A stretch of DNA of 21,763 bases from positions 1 through 21,763 of IMG/VR virus record IMGVR_UViG_3300007522_000076, one strand, 5' to 3'. Below are positions 6,592-12,720 of this stretch, in pieces. The notes under the pieces are model-generated. The model was not told the DNA's origin. It made no database searches and was given only the letters and a program-made list of their open reading frames with translations. Position 1 is the first letter of the stretch; each line of letters begins with the position of its first letter. The position numbers and the translations under genes were made by a program. This DNA is from a virus.

Positions 6592-6653
6592 ACTCTCCTT
6601 ACTTGGTCCCCTCAACCAAGTTCACCCCGGCTTATCACCGGGGTTTTTTTTTT
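6592..6653 (+). ncRNA. Predicted short phage RNA with anti-Shine-Dalgarno 5' end
   Basis: The perfect promoter would begin an RNA near 6592 that ends in the T-run at 6644-6653, about 60 nt long. The 5' end is unstructured and reads CUCUCCUUA (6593-6601), whose last seven bases equal the anti-SD end of 16S rRNA. Next is a hairpin with arms ACTTGGT (6601-6607) and ACCAAGT (6615-6621), then the terminator hairpin. No open frame fits. It may be a regulatory RNA that pairs with SD sequences such as AAGGAGAG before erf and at 10632-10637, or a lambda 6S-like RNA left by a promoter waiting for antitermination. Promoter and terminator are clear; the function is inferred. Confidence 0.6.
6624..6653 (+). 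terminator. Rho-independent terminator
   Basis: ACCCCGG at 6624-6630 pairs perfectly with CCGGGGT at 6638-6644 around a 7-base loop, followed by an uninterrupted run of 10 T at 6644-6653. It ends the right early operon and the short RNA. The TAA of the converging gene at 6652 overlaps the T-run. Confidence 0.92.
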
Positions 6654-7002
6654 ACATTCTGCCAACCTTTTCTCTAAATTCAACAGGGACTTGATGAATG
6701 TTGCAAGGCAGTAAGTTCTGATCTTGTATAGCAAAGTATGTAATCAATTGAGCATTGGTATTGCATGAACCCATGAGTGTTTGTCTTAACTGCAAGTCAG
6801 CTGTCGAGAGCATATAGTACAAAGTTTCTCTTATCTCACCTGCTACTATCTGGCCTAAGATTTTAACAAAGAAAGCAGTGTTGTCATTAACACCTTGAAT
6901 CATCTTATAATCTCTGATGTTTTGTCTGTACAAGCAGAACAGCTCGTTGACTTCATCGTACCGATTGATATAGGTTTGTGCTTGTTTGTGTATGCTAGCC
7001 AT
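6652..7002 (-). CDS. Hypothetical protein downstream of the amidotransferase
   Basis: A 116-residue, mostly helical protein (beginning MASIHKQAQTYINRY), last gene of the minus-strand cassette. Two cysteines (Leu-Phe-Cys-Leu and GSCNTNAQ) are not arranged as a known motif, and I recognise no family. It lies 10 bases after the amidotransferase gene, so they are co-transcribed and may work together. TAAGGAGA stands 6 bases before the ATG; this string is complementary to the 5' end of the short RNA encoded just beyond on the other strand. Its stop codon overlaps the terminator T-run. Confidence 0.72.
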   Translation of the reverse strand: MASIHKQAQTYINRYDEVNELFCLYRQNIRDYKMIQGVNDNTAFFVKILGQIVAGEIRETLYYMLSTADLQLRQTLMGSCNTNAQLITYFAIQDQNLLPCNIHQVPVEFREKVGRM

Positions 7003-7012
7003 GTGTTTCTCC

Positions 7013-8035
7013 TTAGGTTATGTTGGCAATAGACTTGAGTTTCTTCTCGTGCTGAAACCATAAGTCTATAATTTCTGCTGCTGCATCGGCTGGTGTATTG
7101 ATTACATAATCAACCGAATCCAAGTACGAGAAGGTTTGGTCTTTCTGTATCTGAGCTACCTCGTATATGAACCTTGCTGCCATCTTAGGTTCATCTAAAG
7201 CCCAATCGAATGCACCTTCTTCTCCGCGTTCTTCAACGCGCTTGTAACAAGTCTTAATCAAATGCTTAAGCGCGTTCTTGCTGATAGGTCTGATGATACC
7301 AACCTTAACCTTTGCTGGCTCTACTTGATATTCGCTAGCAAGAGGCAGTGACAGATCAGTATCGTTAGTAACATCTAATGCATCCCATGCTTTCCATGTG
7401 GGTGATGTGCCATAGTACTTAGGATTCCAGACACGAGTTGATGTCTGAGGGTATTGGTATGCAGGTTCTTTGCCGTATCCAAACTTCCATGGAGTCCAGG
7501 CGTATGTATTGGAATACCATACATCGTTATGAACAATACCAGCATCTTTGTTAATGATGACAACTGCACCCTGTTCATCCATGAATGCAAACTTATTGGA
7601 TGCACCTATGCTATCTTCTATCAATGCTTGGAAGCCATGGTTGTGAATCATACTAGGGTCACGCGATAAGATAGGACGCAAATGCGTTTGAATAAACTGC
7701 CATGTGTCTGACATCTTTGGATCTATGTTATTACCTTGGCGCAAGATACCATTGTGTGCCATCCACAAGCCGGGTATAACTTCATAAGGGTGACAGTTAG
7801 CTAAGTTAATCTCGCCATGTGTTTTCATACGCAAGTGTATGATTGCTTCTTTGCCTGCTACTTCTTTGTTGTATAGAGCGTTGATTTCTGCAAGCGTGCC
7901 TACTGATTTAATTACTTCTACAGTAGCGCCATCCTTGACGATAGCTCCGAAACCATCTGAGTTGCTGTAATAAAAGTCTGCGATCTGCTCTGAAGAGAAG
8001 ACGGTGTTTTTTGGATGATGAATGAGTATGCACAT
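7013..8035 (-). CDS. Class II glutamine amidotransferase (Ntn hydrolase)
   Basis: A 340-residue protein. The N-terminal 170 or so residues match class II glutamine amidotransferases: Cys2 directly after the initiator Met as nucleophile, SDGFGAI (26-32), the HLRMKTHG strand (67-74), NCHPYEV (80-86) and AHNGIL (94-99, oxyanion Asn95). It should release ammonia from glutamine for a partner synthetase. No synthetase domain is fused; the remaining 170 residues are of unknown type. Its stop is near-adjacent to the next gene, and the amidoligase gene ends 13 bases before its ATG, with AAGGAG in the gap. That pairing is known from phage and bacterial peptide-modification clusters and suggests the two act together. 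Substrate is unknown. Confidence 0.85.
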   Translation of the reverse strand: MCILIHHPKNTVFSSEQIADFYYSNSDGFGAIVKDGATVEVIKSVGTLAEINALYNKEVAGKEAIIHLRMKTHGEINLANCHPYEVIPGLWMAHNGILRQGNNIDPKMSDTWQFIQTHLRPILSRDPSMIHNHGFQALIEDSIGASNKFAFMDEQGAVVIINKDAGIVHNDVWYSNTYAWTPWKFGYGKEPAYQYPQTSTRVWNPKYYGTSPTWKAWDALDVTNDTDLSLPLASEYQVEPAKVKVGIIRPISKNALKHLIKTCYKRVEERGEEGAFDWALDEPKMAARFIYEVAQIQKDQTFSYLDSVDYVINTPADAAAEIIDLWFQHEKKLKSIANIT

Positions 8036-8048
8036 TGATAGCTCCTTA

Positions 8049-9536
8049 TTAAGCTGCTAAGTTTTCTAGGTCTGTTGTGTCAGAATTGACGGCACTGATT
8101 GATAAATATTTTCTTAAGTATTTTGTATCTTCTAAGTTGTCTGGCAAAGCTATGAACGCCTTGAACCCTTCGCTATTAAAGTCTTTGATAGATACATTGC
8201 CCGGCGTACAAAAATCTAACAGTGCGTTTACAAATTGCAACGCAGCCGCTATTGATTCGTACCTAAGAGACCCTCTGAATACTCTGAACTCTATTGTGTT
8301 TCTACTTGTGATGTTGACCACGTCATAACGACTTTCACTTCCTTTGTTATAAGGTGACATCTTGCCCATAGATGGATGTACTTGGCTGTAACCATTGCTA
8401 TATCTACGAGCGATCTTTTTGATAAGCACTTCATTCTCTCGGTTGTGCATAAAAGATTGGATGCGAAAGATTTGAGTTTGACTTAAACATTCTCTGTCTA
8501 CGTGTACATGAAAGCCGCATGACCCACTTTCATGTGAGCGCATACCCTGCTTAGCTGCATCGTTAGTTAAGAAAGCTTTAAACTTTTCAAGGTGAACATC
8601 CAATCCTGCTGGTTGTGTCACAATCTCAAAGCCATTTTGTACTGAGCCATCTCTCTCGAAGTAGCAGTACTCACCAGATTCTAAACTAGGATTTAATATT
8701 TCATGTATCCGACCAGCAGCTTTTGCTTTCTGTGTGTTAGTTGTACTGCCTTTAAGTTCTACCTCTAACTCGCAACCAAACAAACGTTTGTGAGACTTAA
8801 ACCAAGGCGACAGTATCTTGTTGAAGCCGTGGCGCTTACTGCTGTGGTAGTCACCTATCAGTCCTTGATACGGGTTGTAATCAAGAGACTCATACCGTCC
8901 ACGCATATCTGAATAAACCATTGCTGGGTTGCGTACATCAGTAGACATAGGCCCTTGATTTGTATAAATCGTCACGTGATTAGCGAGCGATATAAAGTAA
9001 TCGTTTGATCTTACCCATAGGTCAGACCCATTCATCCTTTCAGCGCAATCGGCACATACATGATGTATGCGATGATAGTTTTCACTATCTCTGTAGTGAC
9101 CACTGTCTACACCCCAATGCCCACAATCCATTTCCATTACGTTGTAAGAACTTAAAGCTGCAGTAATAAAGTTCTTGTCATTTACAAAAGCTTCTGCATG
9201 TTTATTGGCAGTATGAACTGCATGATCGCTAGTGATTGTGCTCCTGTGAGTTGAAACTAAATCGATCATAAACAAAGCTTTCATTGCACCCTTTGGTGAA
9301 TTAGACTGTAATGATTCGACTTCGATTCTCAAACAAGAAATGAATTGATTTAACTTGTTTTGATCTAATGTGTACTTAACTGCAAACAATTCAACCAAGT
9401 ACTGGTTTTTGCTGGCTGTTCTGCCACCAGCTTGAGACATAGCTTTGACAAGTTTCTTGGCACTCTCTTTAATGTATGCCAAGTTGTGAAGGGAAAGATT
9501 GTTTATGTTGCTTCTGAGTTCATCGAATGTATGCAT
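8049..9536 (-). CDS. Amidoligase (carboxylate-amine ligase) with N-terminal zinc-binding region
   Basis: A 495-residue protein. Residues about 250-480 fit the amidoligase family (Pfam Amidoligase_2, glutamine-synthetase-like fold, ATP-dependent amide bond formation): FGCELEVEL (E256, E258) opens the core, ERDGSVQNGFEIVTQP (D296, E304) follows, then GSCGFHVHVD (H343, H345, D347) and NTIEFRVFRGSL (E416, R418), which hold metal- and ATP-binding positions. The first 240 residues carry a zinc-knuckle-like set, DCGH (C138, H140) and CADC (C161, C164), and a helical N-terminus of unknown role. Such enzymes are predicted to attach amino acids or amines to peptides or cell-wall material. The glutamine amidotransferase encoded next probably provides ammonia or trims the product. 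TAGGAGAT precedes the start. Confidence 0.83.
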   Translation of the reverse strand: MHTFDELRSNINNLSLHNLAYIKESAKKLVKAMSQAGGRTASKNQYLVELFAVKYTLDQNKLNQFISCLRIEVESLQSNSPKGAMKALFMIDLVSTHRSTITSDHAVHTANKHAEAFVNDKNFITAALSSYNVMEMDCGHWGVDSGHYRDSENYHRIHHVCADCAERMNGSDLWVRSNDYFISLANHVTIYTNQGPMSTDVRNPAMVYSDMRGRYESLDYNPYQGLIGDYHSSKRHGFNKILSPWFKSHKRLFGCELEVELKGSTTNTQKAKAAGRIHEILNPSLESGEYCYFERDGSVQNGFEIVTQPAGLDVHLEKFKAFLTNDAAKQGMRSHESGSCGFHVHVDRECLSQTQIFRIQSFMHNRENEVLIKKIARRYSNGYSQVHPSMGKMSPYNKGSESRYDVVNITSRNTIEFRVFRGSLRYESIAAALQFVNALLDFCTPGNVSIKDFNSEGFKAFIALPDNLEDTKYLRKYLSISAVNSDTTDLENLAA

Positions 9537-9546
9537 GTTATATCTC

Positions 9547-9867
9547 CTATGGTAGGTTTGGTTTAGCTAAAGAGCCAATGCTTGAACGCTGTATGAAATC
9601 TCTTAATATCTTTTGCTGTCTTGGAGATAAGTTATCCCAAAAGTTGGTGACTGAAATTTCCTGATCCCAAATGATGCTGTCTGTAGAGTCATTACGAATC
9701 CAATCTAAATAACATTCCTCGTTATCGCAATCAGAATCTTCTTCATCTACATTCGTCAGACCAACTGTTAAGCCCATACGATTTAATAAACTTACAAACG
9801 TTGATTGGTACGTCTGCTCTGAATTTATTTGACTCAAGATATAGCTTTCGACTGTGAGTAGTGCCAT
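9547..9867 (-). CDS. Hypothetical acidic protein
   Basis: A 106-residue protein from ATG 9867, preferred over the ATG four codons upstream because GGAG lies 7 bases before it and nothing SD-like precedes the other. The middle is very acidic with paired cysteines (VDEEDSDCDNEECYLDW), then a helical NLSPRQQKILRDFI. I recognise no family. It sits 10 bases upstream of the amidoligase gene in the same direction and is probably co-expressed; whether it is a substrate or helper cannot be told. Confidence 0.68.
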   Translation of the reverse strand: MALLTVESYILSQINSEQTYQSTFVSLLNRMGLTVGLTNVDEEDSDCDNEECYLDWIRNDSTDSIIWDQEISVTNFWDNLSPRQQKILRDFIQRSSIGSLAKPNLP

Positions 9868-9901
9868 GTCAATCTCCATAAAGGTTTAAAAAAGTAAATG
9901 G

Positions 9902-9938
9902 TATCGACCCCCTACGAAGTAGAAGGGGGGGGGCGATA
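9902..9938. repeat. Long GC hairpin with a 9-G tract between genes
   Basis: TATCG at 9902-9906 pairs with CGATA at 9934-9938, CCCCC at 9908-9912 with the G-run, and CTAC (9912-9915) with GTAG (9919-9922) around GAA. The 3' arm is a run of nine G (9925-9933). Read on the minus strand it is followed after a gap by TTTTTT, so it could be a weak terminator or an mRNA stabiliser between the unknown gene ending at 9966 and the next gene. Confidence 0.6.
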
Positions 9939-9965
9939 ACCAAGAGAGGTGTTAGTTGCTGGGGT

Positions 9966-10235
9966 TTAAAAAGAAGAGATGTGTTTAATGACTACACAAC
10001 AGTTGTTATGCAATCCAGAAGCTTCACATTGAGTAAAGAATGTTCCTTCTAATTCTTCAAAGCTAAAGACTGCATCTTTGCTATAGACTTTATCCCACCA
10101 TAGATTTAACTCATGTACTTCCCAACCCTCCAGTCCTGAGAAGTCATTGTTTACAATCGCGGAAAGATACTGCTTGCCTAGAGAATATTTAATAATTGTT
10201 GTGTCAGTGCCAAGACTTGTGTGTAAGCTCATCAT
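9966..10235 (-). CDS. Hypothetical protein
   Basis: An 89-residue protein with a mixed alpha/beta look and a tryptophan-rich middle (EGWEVHELNLWWDKVY). Its C-terminus has three cysteines (QCEASGLHNNCCVVIKH). This pattern suggests a small soluble protein, but I recognise no family. Two ATG codons in tandem (10235 and 10232) overlap the stop of the preceding gene, with GAGG just upstream. The GC hairpin at 9902-9938 follows it. Confidence 0.6.
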   Translation of the reverse strand: MMSLHTSLGTDTTIIKYSLGKQYLSAIVNNDFSGLEGWEVHELNLWWDKVYSKDAVFSFEELEGTFFTQCEASGLHNNCCVVIKHISSF

Positions 10236-10624
10236 GGCTTGACCTCTTCAATCGAGTACTCTTGCAGTTTATACTTAGGAATCTTTTGAGTTGTTGCTAC
10301 AGATTCTTTAGCTGCTGCGTAAGCCTCTTTAACATTGACACCCTTAGCCTTTACCGTTACTACATTGGGTGCGAGGATCGCTAAGGTTACGTTGTAAGTT
10401 TTGATAACCTTCGACTGTGCAAAGCTGGTCTTCAGTCGATCTTTTGTTTCATCTATCAGCATGGCTACAACTTCAATAGGTAGATGCTTGGAATGTTCTT
10501 TCACGGCCACAACATCCAGCACATCTAGCTTCTTCCACATAATGCTTTGTATATCTTGATAGTCCATTGTCCTATCGTATGCATCTAAGAACATATCTAG
10601 TGCAAACTTTTGATACTTATCCAT
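10232..10624 (-). CDS. Hypothetical two-part protein
   Basis: A 130-residue protein. The N-terminal half is helical (KYQKFALDMFLDAYDRT; IEVVAMLIDETKDRL); the C-terminal half looks like a small beta-alpha-beta unit (KTYNVTLAILAPNVVTVKA, then KEAYAAAKESV). No family recognised. AAGGAG at 10632-10637 precedes GTG, ATG and ATG in tandem (10630, 10627, 10624); the last has the best spacing of 7 bases. The same AAGGAGA-R-TGATGATG arrangement occurs at the start of the gene at 110. The stop overlaps the next start. Confidence 0.65.
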   Translation of the reverse strand: MDKYQKFALDMFLDAYDRTMDYQDIQSIMWKKLDVLDVVAVKEHSKHLPIEVVAMLIDETKDRLKTSFAQSKVIKTYNVTLAILAPNVVTVKAKGVNVKEAYAAAKESVATTQKIPKYKLQEYSIEEVKP

Positions 10625-10643
10625 CATCACTCTCCTTGTCTGT

Positions 10644-11108
10644 CTATCCTATTGTTTTTAGGATGCCTCTTGCTCTTTGAACTGCATCTATGTTGTACAT
10701 TTGCATCGCTAAATAATGTTGATGCGCTTCTTGTATTGACAGATGCACTATGTTTAACGCTAAGCTTTCTAAATCAAACTCATTACCCTCCCATATGTAT
10801 TCGTGATCTAATGCCTCGCGTGTGCCAGAAGTATTGATTGTTGTGCTACGATCAGCCAAGTAATATCTAGTGCCAACTGTTAGCGGGTACATTACGGGAT
10901 TTGTAAAGGTGCCGCTACCTATCATGACTCGCTTCTTATGTACTCCTTCTGGCACTTCGCCTACTGCCATGATTGTCACCTCGCTGGAAGCTAAGAGTTG
11001 CCAAGGCTTGCCACGTTCCCATTTGCCTTCTCCATAATTCCAGTACCAGATAGGTAGCGATGTGTCTTCTATGTACTGTTTAATTAGATCTGCGTTGCGA
11101 TGTCTCAT
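10644..11108 (-). CDS. Hypothetical phage protein, paralogue 1 of 3
   Basis: A 154-residue protein from ATG 11108, which has a strong SD (GGAGGAAT); the frame continues 15 codons upstream without a good SD. The first 50 residues (NADLIKQYIEDTS, a Trp-rich WYWNYGEGKWERG, then KPWQLL) share the pattern of the two genes that follow it on the map, a common phage module of the type ELIKxWADGAEIQ...W...P.W...YRIKP. Residues 50-154 are extra and unique to this copy, with beta-rich VGTRYYLADRSTT and helical ends. The module's function is unknown. Confidence 0.7.
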   Translation of the reverse strand: MRHRNADLIKQYIEDTSLPIWYWNYGEGKWERGKPWQLLASSEVTIMAVGEVPEGVHKKRVMIGSGTFTNPVMYPLTVGTRYYLADRSTTINTSGTREALDHEYIWEGNEFDLESLALNIVHLSIQEAHQHYLAMQMYNIDAVQRARGILKTIG

Positions 11109-11166
11109 GTTATTCCTCCGATAAACCAATGCGTTGATAAAGCTTTCCGGCAAACGCTATCTCTGC

Positions 11167-11382
11167 CTAGTCGTCTGTCATATATAAATCACAAAGGTGC
11201 CATGCTTTTTTCTTTTTGTATACCCAAATATACTTAGACCCGTTTGGTGTTTGCCGATACTCTTCATCGGGATACCAGCATGGGTACTCAATATCTAACC
11301 ATGCTTCATCAGGTTGAGATCGTACCTGTATGTCTGCACCGTTAAGCCATGCTTGCATTAAGAATATGTTCTTGCGTCTCAT
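11167..11382 (-). CDS. Hypothetical phage protein, paralogue 2 of 3
   Basis: A 71-residue protein of the same module: FLMQAWLNGADIQVRS, a Trp (DEAWLDIE), PCWYPDEEYRQTP and a C-terminal KYIWVYKKKKAWH strand followed by an acidic end. It overlaps the preceding gene's stop as ATGA, with AAGGAG upstream. Such small proteins recur in multiple copies in many tailed phages without known function; the aromatic, strand-rich layout suggests a compact beta domain. Confidence 0.7.
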   Translation of the reverse strand: MRRKNIFLMQAWLNGADIQVRSQPDEAWLDIEYPCWYPDEEYRQTPNGSKYIWVYKKKKAWHLCDLYMTDD

Positions 11383-11675
11383 AATAAAAACTCCTTGGTT
11401 GAACTGAGGATTGCTTCCCAGTTATGCTCGTTAGTAAATAATTTTTTTGCTTCTTCAATCGAGTAGTACTGTACAGTTGTGCGCCAAGCATCCTGATCTT
11501 GGTATGCGAAGATGTATTTATGAACAGTTCGCAATGGCTTGATCCGATACTTTGTGCCTTTGTGCCATTGGGGAGACTCAACGTAACGCCAAACTTCTTC
11601 GTTTTCAAAATAAAACTGAATTTCAGCACCGTCTGCCCATTCCTTAATCAATTCTGCGTGTTTGTGCGGTGTCAT
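11379..11675 (-). CDS. Hypothetical phage protein, paralogue 3 of 3
   Basis: A 98-residue protein and the clearest copy of the module: HAELIKEWADGAEIQFYF, EEVWRYVESPQWHKG, TKYRIKP, then HKYIFAYQDQDAWR and a C-terminal helix SIEEAKKLFTNEHNWE. The ATG at 11675 has GGAG 8 bases upstream. Its start lies directly against the TAA of the interrupted gene described next. Function unknown; tandem duplication with its two neighbours is likely. Confidence 0.72.
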   Translation of the reverse strand: MTPHKHAELIKEWADGAEIQFYFENEEVWRYVESPQWHKGTKYRIKPLRTVHKYIFAYQDQDAWRTTVQYYSIEEAKKLFTNEHNWEAILSSTKEFLL

Positions 11676-11864
11676 TTAGTTCTCCGTGTAGTCGATGGAT
11701 GTGTTGATTCTTTTCATAACTTCTTGAGTGATTTGGATGATCCTTCTTGGTGTCTTAGCAAGGCTAAGTATGTGTTTTATCTGGGATTCACTAAGGTATA
11801 CAAATGCTTTCTCTTTGCACTCAACTGTTGCTTGTGCTTTGTCAATGCTTTCTTACTGGTACAT
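11676..11864 (-). pseudogene. Small gene interrupted by a stop at codon 4 (nonsense, recoded or minigene)
   Basis: A strong SD (AAGGAGA) precedes ATG 11864, which reads Met-Tyr-Gln and then TAA (11855-11853). After the TAA the same frame is open for 58 codons to a TAA at 11678-11676, touching the ATG of the next gene. The downstream part reads like real protein (ECKEKAFVYLSESQIKHIL, then TPRRIIQITQEVMKR), with no in-frame ATG, GTG or TTG before its last quarter. The gap is otherwise unexplained in a tightly packed operon. One C-to-T change of CAA to TAA would account for it. Stop readthrough or a three-codon minigene are alternatives. A competing frame from an ATG near 11924 (about 49 codons) lacks an SD. 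Confidence 0.6.
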
Positions 11865-11959
11865 ATAAATCTCCTTGAATGTAAAGCCGAAAACTCTATG
11901 GCACAAACCACGGAAAGATATTCCATGCCTATGAGTCGTTGATGAGAGATGTGTCACGA

Positions 11960-11994
11960 GTGTGGGTTACAGTACATATCTCTGTAACCCACAC
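11960..11994. repeat. Perfect 13-base inverted repeat
   Basis: GTGTGGGTTACAG at 11960-11972 and CTGTAACCCACAC at 11982-11994 form a perfect stem of 13 pairs around a 9-base loop, in the 140-base gap between the interrupted gene and the membrane-protein gene. Neither strand has a T-run after it, so a terminator is unlikely. An RNase III site, mRNA-stability element or protein-binding site would fit. Confidence 0.75.
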
Positions 11995-12004
11995 CCATGT
12001 GTAT

Positions 12005-12187
12005 TTAGAAACCAACTGCTTGACCTATAAACATCATTCCTACCAGAACGCAGATGAAGATAGCTGCACCCAGATATGCAACTGGCGGGATCTTATCCTT
12101 AACAGGTTTGTAATGCTTAAGCTCGCGCTGGGTCTGACTTGACCAGTTAGGTGAGCTGAAGTCGATGTGCTTGAACCAGTTACTCAT
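12005..12187 (-). CDS. Small single-pass membrane protein
   Basis: A 60-residue protein: a polar, Trp- and Lys-containing N-terminus (about 33 residues) followed by one hydrophobic helix from PPVAYLGAAIFICVLVG to MMFIGQAVGF at the very end. It would be tail-anchored in the inner membrane, with the N-terminus probably in the cytoplasm. AGGAGA precedes the ATG. Nothing identifies it as a holin or superinfection-exclusion protein, though size and topology allow either. It lies in the accessory cassette. Confidence 0.68.
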   Translation of the reverse strand: MSNWFKHIDFSSPNWSSQTQRELKHYKPVKDKIPPVAYLGAAIFICVLVGMMFIGQAVGF

Positions 12188-12258
12188 GTGAATCTCCTAG
12201 ATAAAAAACAATTGATTGAAATGTTGAATGCCAAAAACCCTTGGCACCCAACGACGTA

Positions 12259-12615
12259 TTACTTGTTAGTAAAGTATCTACGTATAAGAGAAGAAGCATC
12301 AAGAGCTTCAGAAGTCTTAGATGTACGAAGAGTATCCAAGACTTCTAACATGCGATTGGCAGTCTCTAGTTCGGATACAGTCATACGTGCAACAACACGC
12401 CCACCACGAACACGTAAGAGTTCTTTGTCTTTCTTGGATGCAGGAGCAGTACGGATGATAAAAGACGCTTCCCATGATGTATCAGGCATAGCAGAATTGA
12501 TGATGTTGCGATCAATCATGGTTTGAATACGGTAACGTTGCTTGTCGCTAATTGGCTTGGAGTCATCTGATTTGACTGTGTTTACATTGTCGAAGTTGAT
12601 GTCGAGTGTTGTCAT
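12259..12615 (-). CDS. Hypothetical protein, first gene of the accessory cassette
   Basis: A 118-residue protein from ATG 12615, with AAAGGT 8 bases upstream. The frame is open further upstream to 12825, but that part crosses a hairpin-rich G-tract region and is not convincing. The sequence has a polar start, then KPISDKQRYRIQTMIDR and a basic strand region KELLRVRGGRVVARM, then a helical leucine-rich end. It might bind nucleic acid because of these basic patches, but no family is recognised. Its long leader with strong hairpins (12667-12720) suggests post-transcriptional control. Confidence 0.62.
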   Translation of the reverse strand: MTTLDINFDNVNTVKSDDSKPISDKQRYRIQTMIDRNIINSAMPDTSWEASFIIRTAPASKKDKELLRVRGGRVVARMTVSELETANRMLEVLDTLRTSKTSEALDASSLIRRYFTNK

Positions 12616-12666
12616 GACGTATACCTTTGAGACGTAGTTGGCTGTTAAACAAAATTGATAACAGAA

Positions 12667-12720
12667 GGGGGTAACCCCCCTCAAAGCGAAGCGGGGGGTT
12701 GCACCCGAACCGAAGGTGAA
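12667..12720 (-). promoter_or_regulatory. Competing GC hairpins in the leader of the cassette's first gene
   Basis: AACCCCCC at 12673-12680 pairs perfectly with GGGGGGTT at 12693-12700 (loop of 12). The same C-run can instead pair with GGGGG at 12667-12671 around TAA. A third stem, CACC with GGTG, lies at about 12702-12718. Two mutually exclusive stems 50-100 bases before a start codon look like a switch or attenuator, but no T-run follows, so control of translation or RNA decay is more likely than termination. Confidence 0.45.

Noticed and set aside
11499-11942. 147-codon plus-strand frame rich in Phe, Cys and Leu
   Set aside because: Composition is that of a reverse shadow over the paralogue and interrupted genes; no SD.
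12167-12526. 119-codon plus-strand frame
   Set aside because: It is antisense to two minus-strand genes that both have SDs and fit the operon; no SD of its own.
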